Of a DNA stretch of 64,000 bases, positions 44,385 through 55,666 are shown in pieces. Each line of letters starts with the position of its first letter. Position 1 is the first letter of the stretch. The translations under genes and the position numbers were made by a program. The notes beneath the pieces were generated by a model. It was not told where the DNA came from. It made no database searches and saw only the letters and a list, made by a program, of their open reading frames with translations. The stretch covers positions 248,001-312,000 of the forward strand of contig JAKEKT010000025.1 in NCBI GenBank assembly GCA_021495925.1, given 5' to 3'. This stretch comes from Diplodia intermedia. Lineage: Eukaryota > Ascomycota > Dothideomycetes > Botryosphaeriales > Botryosphaeriaceae.

Positions 44385-47300
44385 TCAAGCTTCCACGGCC
44401 TGAGGCTGAGCGTTCTTATGCAGACCACTTGTGTGAGAATCCTCATCGTTACCAGCGGCGAGGGCGGCTTCTTTCTCCGCCTTGGTCGCACTGTCCCTTG
44501 TTGTCGTGGGCGAAAGATCGTCAGGCTCGGAAGCAAGACCCGAATCCGCCATCTCCTCACTCAGGCGACCGTTGTTCCATTGGACGTCTTTTGGCAGAGA
44601 CTTCAATCCCAACCCATCTTGCTTCTCGTCCTCCTCCAGCGTGGGACCAGGACCTTGAGCAAGATTTCTGATGGTACGAGAACTTTCTGAAGTGGCCGAA
44701 GCAGCACGGCCTCTGCCTCGGATCGTGGCATCATCGTCACCAGAGCCCGCTATGTTCAGCTTGCTGCCATCATCAGTTGTCGACTTGCGCAATCTCAAGC
44801 GCTCTTCTGCCGACAGGTTCTGCCATTCTGCACCGAAAGTGACGACAGAGGCCTTCTTCCCGTGAACAGTGAAGCTCTGGTGAGCACGCGGGAATACTTC
44901 AGGGCTCGAGGGTCCACTGAGCTCATCGGACTTGACGCTGGAGCCAGATTCCTTGCCCTTCCCACTCCGACGGTGTCCGCTACCACTGTGCGTGTCGCGG
45001 AGGGTGCGATGAAGACTACGTCGAACCTTGTTGCGCGACTCGGGGCTGCCAGGAGCAGGTCGCTCAGTGTCCTCAGCCGAGGGAGTTGCGGGACGGCCGT
45101 CTACATTCATCGAAACCTCGCTCGGGTTGCGCTCAGCATCAGAGACGCTGGGGCGACGGTGCCTCGAGTCGACATCTGATTCATCGACAGATTCTGTCTT
45201 GTCACCGATGGAGGACACCGATGGCCGGTGGTCAAGTCCGGGGTGGCTGGAGTGCGTAGACTCGGCCCAAGAGTCTCTGTTGGAAGGTCCAAAGTTCATA
45301 GGAGGGATCTCCCAGCCCGAAGGTGGCGAGCCAGGGCTTGGTTGGCTCGTCTCTGGAGGAGTTGTAAAGATATCATCGTCAATTACATCGGATCCAGCAG
45401 TGTCGGGCCTGCCACTCATGGAAGGTGATCTTGGTGATCGGGGTCTTGTCGTTGAACCACTAGCTTTAGATCCAAGACGGACCAGTCCACTAAGCCGCGA
45501 GGACTTGGGCCCTTGCACTGTGGAGGGAGACGAAGCCGCAGACGGGAGGGCCGGGACAGGCGGGATCGATTCCAGCTCCTTGGCTCTCTTCGCATCAATG
45601 GCATTCTTCTTTTCCTCGTCCATGTCCATGATAAGAATGTCGCGATGGGCCTTCATGCGGACGATCTCGATGCGGATCCATTTCAACTTCGCTGCCATGC
45701 GGCCGGCTGCATGCATGACGTGTTCTCTAGTCCTCGGTTGGATTGGCGCCATAACCTGCAGATGACGAGCATCCCTCAGACGACTGTCCAACTGCTTGAC
45801 CGCAGCACCCAGCCGATCGTCGGCTTCTTCGACCTTCCGTTGGATGTTTTCTCTCCGAGCCTTCACAATTTGCTGAGCAAGTTGGTTGTCGATCTTTCCA
45901 CTTGTGTGTGTGACCTGCCCGGTAGGACCCTGTATGGACTTTGCGGACTGGGAAGACTCCAGACGTCTTATGGCCCGATTGCGCTGACCGTCGTAGCTTC
46001 CACCGATCAGGCCTCGGGGCCTTATCCCGGCTGTTTCGAACGCTGCAGTGTAGTTCAACCTCGCCAACCAATCGTTCATATCCGCCTCGTCGTCAGCTAG
46101 GAATACCTCTTCCGCTCCGCCCTTGGCGAAAACGACGAAGGCGTACTTGTGTTTCCTGTAACTCGAGTCCGAGGCTGCGACGCACTGGTCCATTGGAATT
46201 GCGTAGTCAGGCTTGAACTCTTCGACTGGGGGCCTGAAGACCACAGGGTTTCCAGCACCACCAGCCTTCTCGTGCGAGTCGTGTTGATGGATCAAGCTCT
46301 TGGCCCAGCTGGCGTTTTTGAAGAAAGACAGGCTGGACCGAGTAAGAACCGCCCCCCATTCCTGCCATGGGGATCTTGCCGCCTTCTTCTTGGAGTCTTT
46401 CCGCCACAAGATACCAACTTTAGTAACGGGCATCTCGACCACTCCGGCTTGGGCACCATCCGGATTTTCTATTGTCGTTGGAGACATGAAAGCCTCGGGA
46501 CGAGAGCGGGCAGAGACGATCTGAATAACGCCATATCTTGCAAAGGCCGCGTGTAGAGACTTCAAGTCTATGCATTGTGCCGTTCCTTTGTAGCTGTAGG
46601 GATCCTCGAATTGCATGACCTCCCTGATCGGTGGCCGGAGAATATCCAGCTTGTTTTCGAAAATGATCGTGTACGGATCGACCGGTTCCTTTTGCGCTTT
46701 CTTTACGGGGTCCTGTACAGCATTCTTGATAATCTTAGTCTTCTTGCTCCGCCTGTTGGCCAGACTCCGTAGATCAACCTCATCGTCGATATGAATGAAT
46801 TGCGTGTAAACGATATTATCGTAGAGTGTAGCCAGGACATCGTCGTTAACTTCGGATGCGTTGCCGCCGTTGCAATTCTTGATGTAGTCGGGCTTTTGCA
46901 TTTTCCGCTTGTTGTTGGGGTTGAAGAAGTCGGAATTCAAGAGCACAATGGAGAAGGATATAAAATAGGCTTCCTCTGTATGGCATTAGTCGTTTTTTCG
47001 CAAGTATCACGATGGATAAACGCCGTCTTTTCGAGAAGAGAATAAAGGCAGCCTTACCAGGCGAGACGAAGATGCCGGGATTGCACTCGTGGTACCGATC
47101 AGCAAATCCCTGAAGGACTCGATCAATCTGCTGGGTTTCCTTCGGCAGCTCCACTTCCATCAACAGTTTTCTCAGTGCCATGTCGATGGGATCTCCGAAG
47201 AACATGAATCGTCGCATGTAACTTCGCAGAACCGCCAACGAATACTCGTCCCCGTGCTTGGCAACGATGCTCGCTATCAGACTCCGGTCGATGTTTTCTT

Positions 47301-48807
47301 CTAGACGTTCGAGATATCTTCCCGGAGTTTCCCCTTCCTCCCTCTCGGGTATCACCAACGCTTCTCGGCTAATGTTCAACGACGTCGAATGCGATCCTCG
47401 TCCTGACGCTAAAACACCTGGTGAGCCACGGCGTGGTGAATTGGGTTCCGTATTCTGTCTAAAGCGGTTTCCAAGATGGAACAGGTTGCTGAAGCTTGCT
47501 CTCCCAGTCGTCGATGTCGAAAGTCGTCCATCTTGCCCCTGGGGTGGGGTAGGGGGTGGGTCATCGTCAGACTTACCCCCAATCGAACCCATGGTATTCG
47601 ACCGACCTCGGAGTCCTACTTTTGCTGGAGGGGCCAAAGAGTGCGAGGAACGCGCGGAACGAGCCGAGTTCGTCGAGTCATTTCTTAGGAGGTCATGCTG
47701 GGCGGCGGATGCGCCGTTTACGGCGGACGAAAGCGCGGAGTGAGATGAAGGCTGCGAGGGGTTGCTGCTTCCATCGGTGTTGGATCGATGCACGGCAGTC
47801 AAAGGAGGACTATAGGTTCCGTCGGGGGAGTGGTGGGGGGAGTTGACGCTGACGCCGCTGGTAGATGCGCGCGGAGTAGCGGGAGCGGTGTCCGGGAACT
47901 CTGGAGGGGCAGGTATCCTGGCGGGCAAGGGAAATAGGGATTTGCGGTTTGCCTCCTTGTTTCTCCTGGGCAACCTGAAGATGGTGGAATGCGAGGTTAG
48001 CAAAGGCCGCTTGTTTGTTGCGATTTGGACATGGTCGTTCGAGCTAGCATCGGACCGTGATGAGTCTGACAGTCTCCCCCCGAGCGCAGTCTGCGATCCC
48101 GCATTCGAATGCCCGTTCTCGACCGCCGGTTCACGAGCTCGCGATACAGATAGCCGCGCGGGATCCTCCTGGCTTGGTCTTGCCTCCATCAGCCCTCCCA
48201 GGCTTGGACGCGCATGCTCGGCGCTGCGCTTATGATCCGTGGACTTTCGCGGAGACGAGTCGACGCCGGGCTCGAAGGACAGGCGGCGCCTGAAGGTGGG
48301 GAATTTGGTCTTCTTCTTGGGCGGCGGGTTTGCAGGCGGCTCCATGGTCGGCGCGGTCGTAATGATTGCGGGAGCTGCGAGGGGGCGCGAGTTAGCTTGC
48401 TGGACCTCACGTGTGCGCGGATGCCCAGGCGCTCCAAAATTACCTGCGGGCATGGCGGGCACCGGAGGAGCGTCGCGGGCGGCGGCCATCTGGGCGTGCT
48501 CTTTCGCCTTCTGGGACAGCTGCGGATCCGAGGCGTGACGAAACTTCAACATACTGAAGCGGCGCGTCTGCGCGTTGTGATCTTGGACGGGCGGCGAGGG
48601 CGGCGGCTCGCCAGCCCAGGAAGCCCGCGGATCGAAGTGGGACGGGCGCGAGCCATCGCTTGACTGGATGCCGCGGTTGGGGGCGAGGTCGACGGCGGAC
48701 TGGGCGCGCGAAGCCTGCTCACGCTTGAATATGCTGGAAGGGTCGAGGGTGCTGCGGCGCTTGAGGTCCTTTTCGCTCCTCCCCGGGCGTAAGCCTCGCA
48801 GCGGCAT
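44385..48807 (-). CDS. SYT1: Sec7-PH Arf guanine nucleotide exchange factor (Syt1-like)
   Basis: Exons 48807-48444, 48374-47058 and 46975-44385 give 1,423 aa. It loads GTP on an Arf or Arl GTPase at Golgi or endosomal membranes. The first 470 residues are Ser/Pro-rich and disordered. The Sec7 domain is at about 480-640: YLERLEENIDRSLIASIVAK, LRSYMRRFMFFGDPIDMALR, ELPKETQQIDRVLQGFADRY with the catalytic Glu, and FSIVLLNSDFFNPNNKRKM, which spans intron 2. The PH domain is at about 745-885: VGILWRKDSKKKAARSPWQE, WGAVLTRSSLSFFKN, and ADMNDWLARLNYTAAFETAG. A coiled region follows (IVKARRENIQRKVEEADDRL), then a long low-complexity tail. It shares a 714-bp upstream region with Ecm14. Confidence 0.92.
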
Positions 48808-49521
48808 GGCTCTGGGCTGGGCGGGCGTGGGCGCGGGCGGTCAAGTCGGCATTGGCGAAGGTTCGTTTGGCATTGGGGAGGCGGGTGGTGGTGCTGGGGC
48901 GAGGGGATCGCAGGCGGGAAACCAGGGGACGACCGCGTGGGATTGCGATGCTTTGGCCGGTGGGCCCCGTAGGGCTGCGCAGAGCGCTGAGCCGGTGATG
49001 CAACAGGATGCTACGCGGCCTGCGCTCCAGGGGCCAGAAGATGGGACCGGGCCGGCACCGCCACGGCAATAACGGACGACAACCCTGGGCTCGGGGCGGG
49101 CACGTTGGTGTTGGGCGTTGCAGCGCAGGAGGCGTCGGTCCCTGAGATGCGGAAGCGGGAGTCGCAGAGGGCGGCGGCGCAAGTGTTGGGCTGGCGGGAG
49201 GAGTCGTCTGGCGCTCAGCAGGCTCGCGGCTGGCAGGGCAATGGCTGCAGCGGTTTGCGACGGGCGCGGCCAAGCTCGCAGCCTGCGCTTCAGACCCAGC
49301 CTTGGCGTGCCAGGCGATTGGAGGCGCGGCATGCGTCGCTGGGGGCCAGCCACACGCAGGCTCCACATCAGCAACGACAAGCCTGTTGCGTGCGCCGTCA
49401 CAGCCCGCCGCAGCCGGCCCGCCTGTCCTCCGCCAGCCAGCCAGACGACATAGTTGCGTACACGCCGCGCTGCAGCTCAGCACGCGCTCGCACCCGCAGT
49501 CCGCACCATCCGGAGCCCGCC
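48808..49521. promoter_or_regulatory. Shared divergent promoter, Sec7-PH gene and ECM14
   Basis: 714 bp between two start codons that point outward. Very GC-rich, with CCCGC and GCAGCC steps near the ECM14 end. No TATA box or coding sequence supported. Confidence 0.55.
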
Positions 49522-51356
49522 ATGCGCGTCCACGTCTTCACCCACGCCGGCCTTCTATTCCTGTGCGCGCCTGCGCTTGCCGCTGCCGGGCCCTCCCGTC
49601 TCGACCAGCGTTGCGCCTCGTCGCTCCAGCAGCCCGACACCCGGCCCTCGTGGCGTAAGCTCTCCGACCGCGTCCTGACAGCCCTCTGGGGCCCGCCCAA
49701 CACCCCGACTGCCCGCGGCACTGCCGCCCTCGACGCCAATGCCCGAGGCGGCCGCGTCTCGCCGCCGGGCAAGCTGCTGGCCCGCTATGGCGACGACATG
49801 GTGCTGCGCTTCAACGTGAGCACCGAGTACGAGGCCCGCAAGCTCGGCGAGGCCGCCAACACTCTGTTCCTCGATGTGTGGGAGTCCAGCGAGAACTGGG
49901 TAGACATTCGGATAGCGAAGGACGTGGTGAGCGCCGCGATTGTGTCCCCGGGAAACACAGCTTCTGATGTCTCTTTTCGCAGGTGCCTTCGCTGCTTGGG
50001 CTGCTGCCTGCCTCGCTCCAGGACGCCCATGCGCCGCTGATGCGCGACCACGATCTCGCGCAGGCCATCTACGACTCGTATCCCGCGACGGATCCTGATT
50101 CCATACCGTCCCGTGAGCCATTTTCGCACTCGTTACGCTCCTCGCAGAGTGCGCAGACCAATCTTTTCTTCCGCGACTACCAGCCGCTCTCGGTCATTAT
50201 GCCGTGGCTGCGCCTCATGGAATCTCTGTTCACAACACACGCGAAACTTATCAACGTTGGCATATCCTACGAAGGTCGCGATATCCCTGCTCTGAGGGTA
50301 GGTGTCCATCCCACGAACAGGGAGCAGGACAGCACGCCGCGCAAGACTATTCTCGTCACCGGAGGCTCTCACGCTCGCGAGTGGATCAGCGTGAGCACCG
50401 TGAACTACCTCGCCTACTCGTTAATCACCTCTTACGGTAAGTCGGCTACAACCACTGCGCTGCTGGAAGCTTTCGACTGGGTTTTTGTCCCGACCTTGAA
50501 CCCGGATGGCTATGTCTATACGTGGGAGACGGACCGATTGTGGCGCAAGAACAGGCAGATGACATCCCTTCGTTTTTGCCGCGGCATTGACCTTGACCGC
50601 TCATATGACTTCCATTGGGATGGGGAGTTCACAAGGAACAACCCCTGCTCCGAAAGCTACGCCGGAGACGAGCCGTTTGAGGCCGTCGAGGCCAAACGAT
50701 TCGCGGACTGGGCCAAGAATGAAACAGAGCAGAACAACGTCGATTTTGTGGCGTTCCTCGACCTCCACTCCTACTCGCAGCAAGTTCTGTATCCGTACTC
50801 GTATTCTTGCGCCGAGCAACCGCCCACGCTTGAAGACCTCGAGGAGGTCGCCCTCGGTCTCGCTAAGGCAATCCGTGTTTCCAAGAACGGCCATTCCTAT
50901 AAGGCCGCGTCTGCGTGCGAGGGTAATGTCGCATACATTGGCAAGAACAAAGATCAGAAGACGTACCTTCCGCGTATCGAGACCGGTGGCGGCAGCGCGC
51001 TTGACTATTTCTACCACCAGCTTGGTATCAAATACTCGTACCAGATCAAGCTGCGTGACACGGGTAGCTACGGCTTCCTCTTGCCTAAGCAGAACATTGT
51101 GCCAACGGGAAAGGAAGTTCTGGATGCCATTTACTACCTTGGTCACTACCTGTTGGGCGACATCGGCTTCATAGCCGAGGCTGAGGAGGCGGACTTGACG
51201 TCCGAGCTTTCAGTCACGGTGCAACCTTCAGCACAGATGATCACGCTTGATAAGCAAGAAGAGGAGGAAGAGGAAGGAGTTGAGGACATGTTCCTCGATG
51301 AAATGGCCGATGATGGCGAAACTGAGTGGGAGTTGAGGCGCCGCAGGAGACGTTGA
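49522..51356 (+). CDS. ecm14: Inactive metallocarboxypeptidase Ecm14
   Basis: Exons 49522-49926 and 49983-51356 give 592 aa. The N-terminus MRVHVFTHAGLLFLCAPALA is a signal peptide, so the protein is secretory or vacuolar, with a propeptide before the M14 domain. Zinc ligands are kept: GGSHAREWISVST (His265, Glu268) and FLDLHSYSQQV. VPTLNPDGYVYTWETDRLWR with KNR binds substrate in active enzymes. The catalytic Glu of active carboxypeptidases (in the FELRDTG strand) is Lys here (YQIKLRDTGSYGFLLP), so the protein should bind zinc but not cleave. In yeast, Ecm14 is linked to cell-wall phenotypes. The tail is acidic and ends in six arginines. Confidence 0.93.
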
Positions 51357-52414
51357 CCACCCCATGATTTATACTTCTGTCCTCACTTTCTTTCACTAAT
51401 ACCTTCCCACAAACACTGTTCATGAGAGACTGGCACGACCTTGGGTTTTTAATAAGTGTCCCTTCGCGTCTATTACATGTATCATATTGGGTGTGTCGTG
51501 TCTTATTCAATACGCCGACACAAAATTCTTGGCTCAGTGTAGAAATTGCCTGCACAGGACTATTTCATCCAGGTGCTCTTGTGGAATTGTGCCTCCCAAG
51601 TTGATGTTTGTACGTACTACACCACGATGGCAATCCCAACAAAGTGGACACCTCCCTTTCCTAGCGCGCTCCAATCGTGAAGCCGTCGTTTCCTCATTTG
51701 GCGATAAAATGAGAGAAGGGAGAGGCCACACGATACCACCCACATCTCTTGGATTGTTTCGTGAGATCTAGTTCCCAGTTTTTCCCACACAGATCCCAAG
51801 AATGCTTGCATGGTGGGAGAAGGCTAGATCAAGAAGGGAATGAAGTGTTTTCAGTTCACCGGTCAGAGGACTCCTTCATTCCACAGCTTAACCCTTTTAT
51901 ACGTTTCATACGGCATTCTCTCCTTCAGCCCGGCCAGAAGACCCCGTGGTGTGTTGCAAATAAATGGAGCCCACCTCCATCGATAGCAGAAGCAGATGCC
52001 TATGATCGATTCTTCTGTAACCCGCTGATGTCTTCAGCTTGAAAATCAACTCGTGTGTGTCACATGCAACGAGGAAGACGAATTTGGAACAGAGCATTTT
52101 CTATGGACCTCCTCTCTTCTAAGGTCGCCTGAATGAAGAGACACAATCAAGCAACCAGAGCTCGCCCTTTCTGCAGATGTTCCTACGTTATCCAACCACA
52201 TGGCTTCTTCGCCTGTAGCCATATCCAGTTTCAATCCAGTTTCCGTATTAGTGTCCATCAGCCAAGCTTTCCCCGTAGTCTCGTGGAAAGCCTGATTATC
52301 TCGTAAACTCGTAGTAAAGTCGTACCCATCGTAAAACCCGAAAACCTTCCTCCATCTATCCACGCAAGCACACGAGTCCCCCAACCAGCCAACCAGTCAG
52401 CAGCCAGAGCTCTC
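51357..52414. other. Convergent spacer
   Basis: 1.06 kb between ECM14 and the 568-aa gene. A minus-strand frame at 52046-52384 (112 codons) is open but lacks family resemblance. No structured RNA or repeat seen. Confidence 0.5.
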
Positions 52415-54209
52415 CTAAGGCTCAAAAGTCTCGCAGCGGTTCTCGCAGCGGGCGTGCAGGCAGTCGAGCTTGCTGCAGACGTGGTTCTCGTAGTGCGTGT
52501 AGCGATGGCAGCGGCAGCACTTCCAGCGGCGGAAGCCGCGCTGCGCGACGCCGGCGGCCAGCATGATGGGGCGGTCGTACGTCACGTTGATGGGGTGCTT
52601 GATGCGCTCGCCGCCGACGGGCGCCTGCCTCTGCCGGTGACGGCCGCCGCCCTTCTGCTGCTGCTTGGCATCATTGGCGTCTTCCTCGTCGACGTCCTCC
52701 AGGAGGCTCCTGCCGACGGTGCGATGGCCACCACAGCCGCCGCCGCCGCAGTGGTCGCAGCTGGGGTTGGGGTGGGCGGTCGGAACGTCCGGAACTTCGG
52801 GCGCGGGCGGGAGCAGCAGCGGGGCGGGGGAGAGCTGCTGGGAAAGCACGGGCGAGCGCGGGCCCAGGTCGAGGACGGACGCGGCGGTGCGCAGGACCTC
52901 GTCGGTGGCGGCGCGGATCTCGGTGTCGGTGTGTTGCTTCTTGGATGTGATGCGGCGCAGCGTCTCGAGCAGCGCGTTCTCGGCAGCGACGGCGTTGTGG
53001 TGGATCTCGTCGCCGTCATCTTCCTTGTCATGCTTACTGCTGGTAGCGTCGGCGAGGTCCGTCGTGTTGATCTTGAGAGTGGGGATCTTGCTCTGCAGCG
53101 AGGGTTTCTTCCGGAGCTTGCCGGTACGTCCGGGGTCGAGGTACGTGGTGGCTGAACTGCTCTCGCTGGAGGAGGCGATGGAGTCAGTGGAAGGCTCCAT
53201 ACGCTCATGCGGGAGGAGTGGGGCCTCCTGATCCTGATCCTTGGAAGAGCCTTCGGAAGAATCTTCAAGCGGGGACACCGGGCTGTCTCTGGTCTTGTTC
53301 TCGCTGTCGCGCGGAGGTGAGATCGGAGATGGTGAACGGCGCTTTCTGAGAGCCCTGGCGTGGGCGCGGGCGCGGGAGTTGGCAAGGGGACGACCACGGG
53401 CGTTGGGATCGTTGTAGTCGGGGGAGTCGATCGCTAAATCTACTGTGAGAGATACATCCACGGTAGAGCCTGGCAGGCGAATAGTGAAGCGAGGCAAAGA
53501 CGCAAAGATAAACACTGAGAGCGGTTATCTTTGTTCTCCCATGTGCTTGGGGGTCTTGGGGTGCTTGGGATGCTTGGGATGCTTGGGATGCTTCGTACTT
53601 ACAATCTATCTCGGCATCAAGAGCAGGTCCGCCCAACTTGCGATTTTCGCCATTGCTTTCATCCATGAGGTCGGACATAGCCGGCTCGCCGTGCATAGAT
53701 AAAGGTGAGACTTCCATCAGAGAAAGGCCATCGCCGTTTTCCTCGTAGCTACTCTTGGCAAGCGAGGGTTCCAGCGTATGCTTGTTCTGGTCGGAATCGT
53801 TGACCTTGCGCGACTTGGCCGCTTCGGTGGATCCAGAGTCCATAGCTTTCAGTTTGCGGCGTTCCTGGCGACGAGCCTCGGCGCGGGACATAGTAGAAGT
53901 AGCGGGCTTAGCGGACTCGTTGTTGAGTGACGTGTTGTGCTGCTCCTCACTGGGCGTGAGCGAGGGTGAGGGGGTGATGTTCTCGATGTTCGAGCGCTTC
54001 TTCTGCAGCTTCTTGGGCACACGGGCGCTTGGAGAACGCGAGGGCGGACCTGCCACAGGGTGGGCGGGAGCCAAGCTACCGGCGCTGTTGCTGAGATCTT
54101 TCTTGGAGTGAGAGCTGTCGGAGGCGGAGTCTGAGTTGTCGCCCGTGTCGGACGACTTGCGGCGTCCGCGAAGGATCCTTTGGCGAAGGCTAGGTTGCTT
54201 GTCTGCCAT
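52415..54209 (-). CDS. Unrecognised 568-aa protein with cysteine-rich tail
   Basis: Exons 54209-53603 and 53514-52415 (donor GTAAGT, acceptor CTCTCAG, phase 1) give 568 aa. The start MADKQPSLRQRILRGRRKSS is basic. Most of the protein is Ser/Pro/Asp-rich and looks disordered, with a basic patch of the form RARAHARALRKRRSPSPISP. A predicted helix (NALLETLRRITSKKQHTDTE) lies past the middle. Next to CDHCGGGGCGGH, the tail has WKCCRCHRYTHYENHVCSKL, then DCLHARCENRC; this spacing of Cys and His suggests a zinc fold and is the only ordered-looking part. I do not recognise the family. It may be a nuclear or signalling scaffold, but that is a guess. Confidence 0.75.
53543..53597. repeat. 9-bp minisatellite inside an intron
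   Basis: Plus-strand units of TGCTTGGGA, three exact and several altered ones (GTGCTTGGGG, TCTTGGGG), sit inside the single intron (53515-53602) of the 568-aa gene. Being nine bases, the unit keeps one frame open through part of the intron. Confidence 0.8.
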
Positions 54210-54913
54210 GGTTGCTTTCACGGTGGGACAGTAAGGGTACAGAGGAGTAGGAGCGCGGCGTTGGAACTGGGTCGCAGATTGAACCACACCGCGGTTGTCG
54301 GCTGCGACCGGTTCAGAAAAGGTTGAGAAGGTGAAGGGAAGAAGAGAGCGAGCGAAAGAGGGTCACCACAAGATATGCTGCTCGGAGGCGGCGCTAAGCG
54401 AGGTTTTGCCGAACAATGAGGGTGAGAGTTAAGGTGAGAGTGAAGGTGAGAGCGCAGGTGATGGAAGAATACCTCTGGATGGGATACCTGCGAACAAGAG
54501 CGTCCGGATAAGAACTTGAACAACCTCACCTTGGTGCAATATCATCCTCACACACTGGCGATCAGGCAGCGTTGGCAGTAACTCTATCAAGACCGACGCT
54601 TGCTGGAATATGAGTAGGACACAGGTGAAGCAAGCATCTCCAAACCTCTCTATGAATGCAGTCTATAATCTTAATTTCCTCGTGTAAGTACAGTGACTTT
54701 CTCGGCACGTTCAACGCATAGGCTTCTTCCCGCCAGGAAATCGAGCATGTCTTCCTTCCACTTCAATATGAATATGATCAGTGACCAAACCCTACGGGAC
54801 GACAGGTCTATACGCACAAGGATCTAAGTTTCCCAGAGAGCATCTGCTGGGCGTTCGCGTAGTGACCGCGGTGAGTAACGGTGGCCTCGATGGTGTTATC
54901 CCCGCTCACCCGA
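54210..54913. other. Spacer with a 12-bp tandem repeat
   Basis: 704 bases. Three imperfect units of GGTGAGAGTxAA lie at about 54420-54456, upstream of the 568-aa gene. No gene recognised. Confidence 0.5.
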
Positions 54914-55370
54914 TCAAAGGGCACCCTGGATGGCAAAGGAAGAGAGGATGAGGACCAAAGTATTGATCAGTCCCCAGACAAAAGGAATCCACGTTGACAT
55001 GTTGAAATAGCCGGCGCTGTACACGCCACCCAGTCTAGATAGCGTCAGTCTACTGATGCTCGTGGCAAAGCAAGCGCACTCACAGCCCCCCGACAATGCT
55101 GCCGGCTATGACGGCTTCCATGCCGCCTATCACACAGAAGATGACAGGAATGATCCATATGACCTTCCAGTTGCGCCACTGCACGATAATGGCATAGCCT
55201 GAGGTGGCGAGGTGGACGGCGCCGTAGAAGATCAGGGTCCACAGCAGAGTGAAGCGCCACACATCCCCCGGATCATAGAGGTAGTAAGCCTGGTGGCCGC
55301 GAACGGGAAAGGGCCAATAGAGCGACGGGAAAGGGGGGGTTTCGTAATCGCCCGGGGCGGCGTTGCTCAT
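54914..55370 (-). CDS. TMEM170-family integral membrane protein
   Basis: Exons 55370-55084 and 55034-54914 give 135 aa. The N-terminus (PPFPSLYWPFPVRGHQAYYL) is cytosolic or lumenal. Three membrane segments follow: FTLLWTLIFYGAVHLATSGY, VIWIIPVIFCVIGGMEAVIA, and WIPFVWGLINTLVLILSSFA. YLYDPGDVWRFTLLWTLIFY is the family signature as I know it. Members in animals shape the ER and nuclear envelope; a role in fungi is not established. It is divergent from PEX8 with 296 bp between the start codons. Confidence 0.82.
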
Positions 55371-55666
55371 GCGATAGACGAAGCTGGGGGTCCCGTGTTA
55401 ATGCTGCGGCTCCGGGAGCACTGAAACCGGACTCACCTCATGTTGAGCCCGCGACGCGCCTCACATGGCGCAGTTGGGAGTCGCGAGCCAAGGACTGACG
55501 TCGGGGAGCGATGGCCGTCGCTAAGTAGCTGGCCCCTGCGCCCTACCCGGCGAACGGCGGGAGCCTCGGCTCATCACCCGCGCCGCCGTCGCATCCTCCG
55601 CAAGCACCAAGCTCCCCCAGATGCGCGACAGCTGCACCGCGCGGTCCCCGCCATAGCCATCCAGCC
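55371..55666. promoter_or_regulatory. Shared divergent promoter, TMEM170-like gene and PEX8
   Basis: 296 bp separate the two outward-facing ATGs, so their promoters must overlap. GC-rich, without an evident TATA box. Confidence 0.5.

Noticed and set aside
52046..52384. 112-codon minus-strand frame in the ECM14 convergent spacer
   Set aside because: Protein-like in places, but no domain, weak codon bias and no supporting splice sites; kept only as a note.
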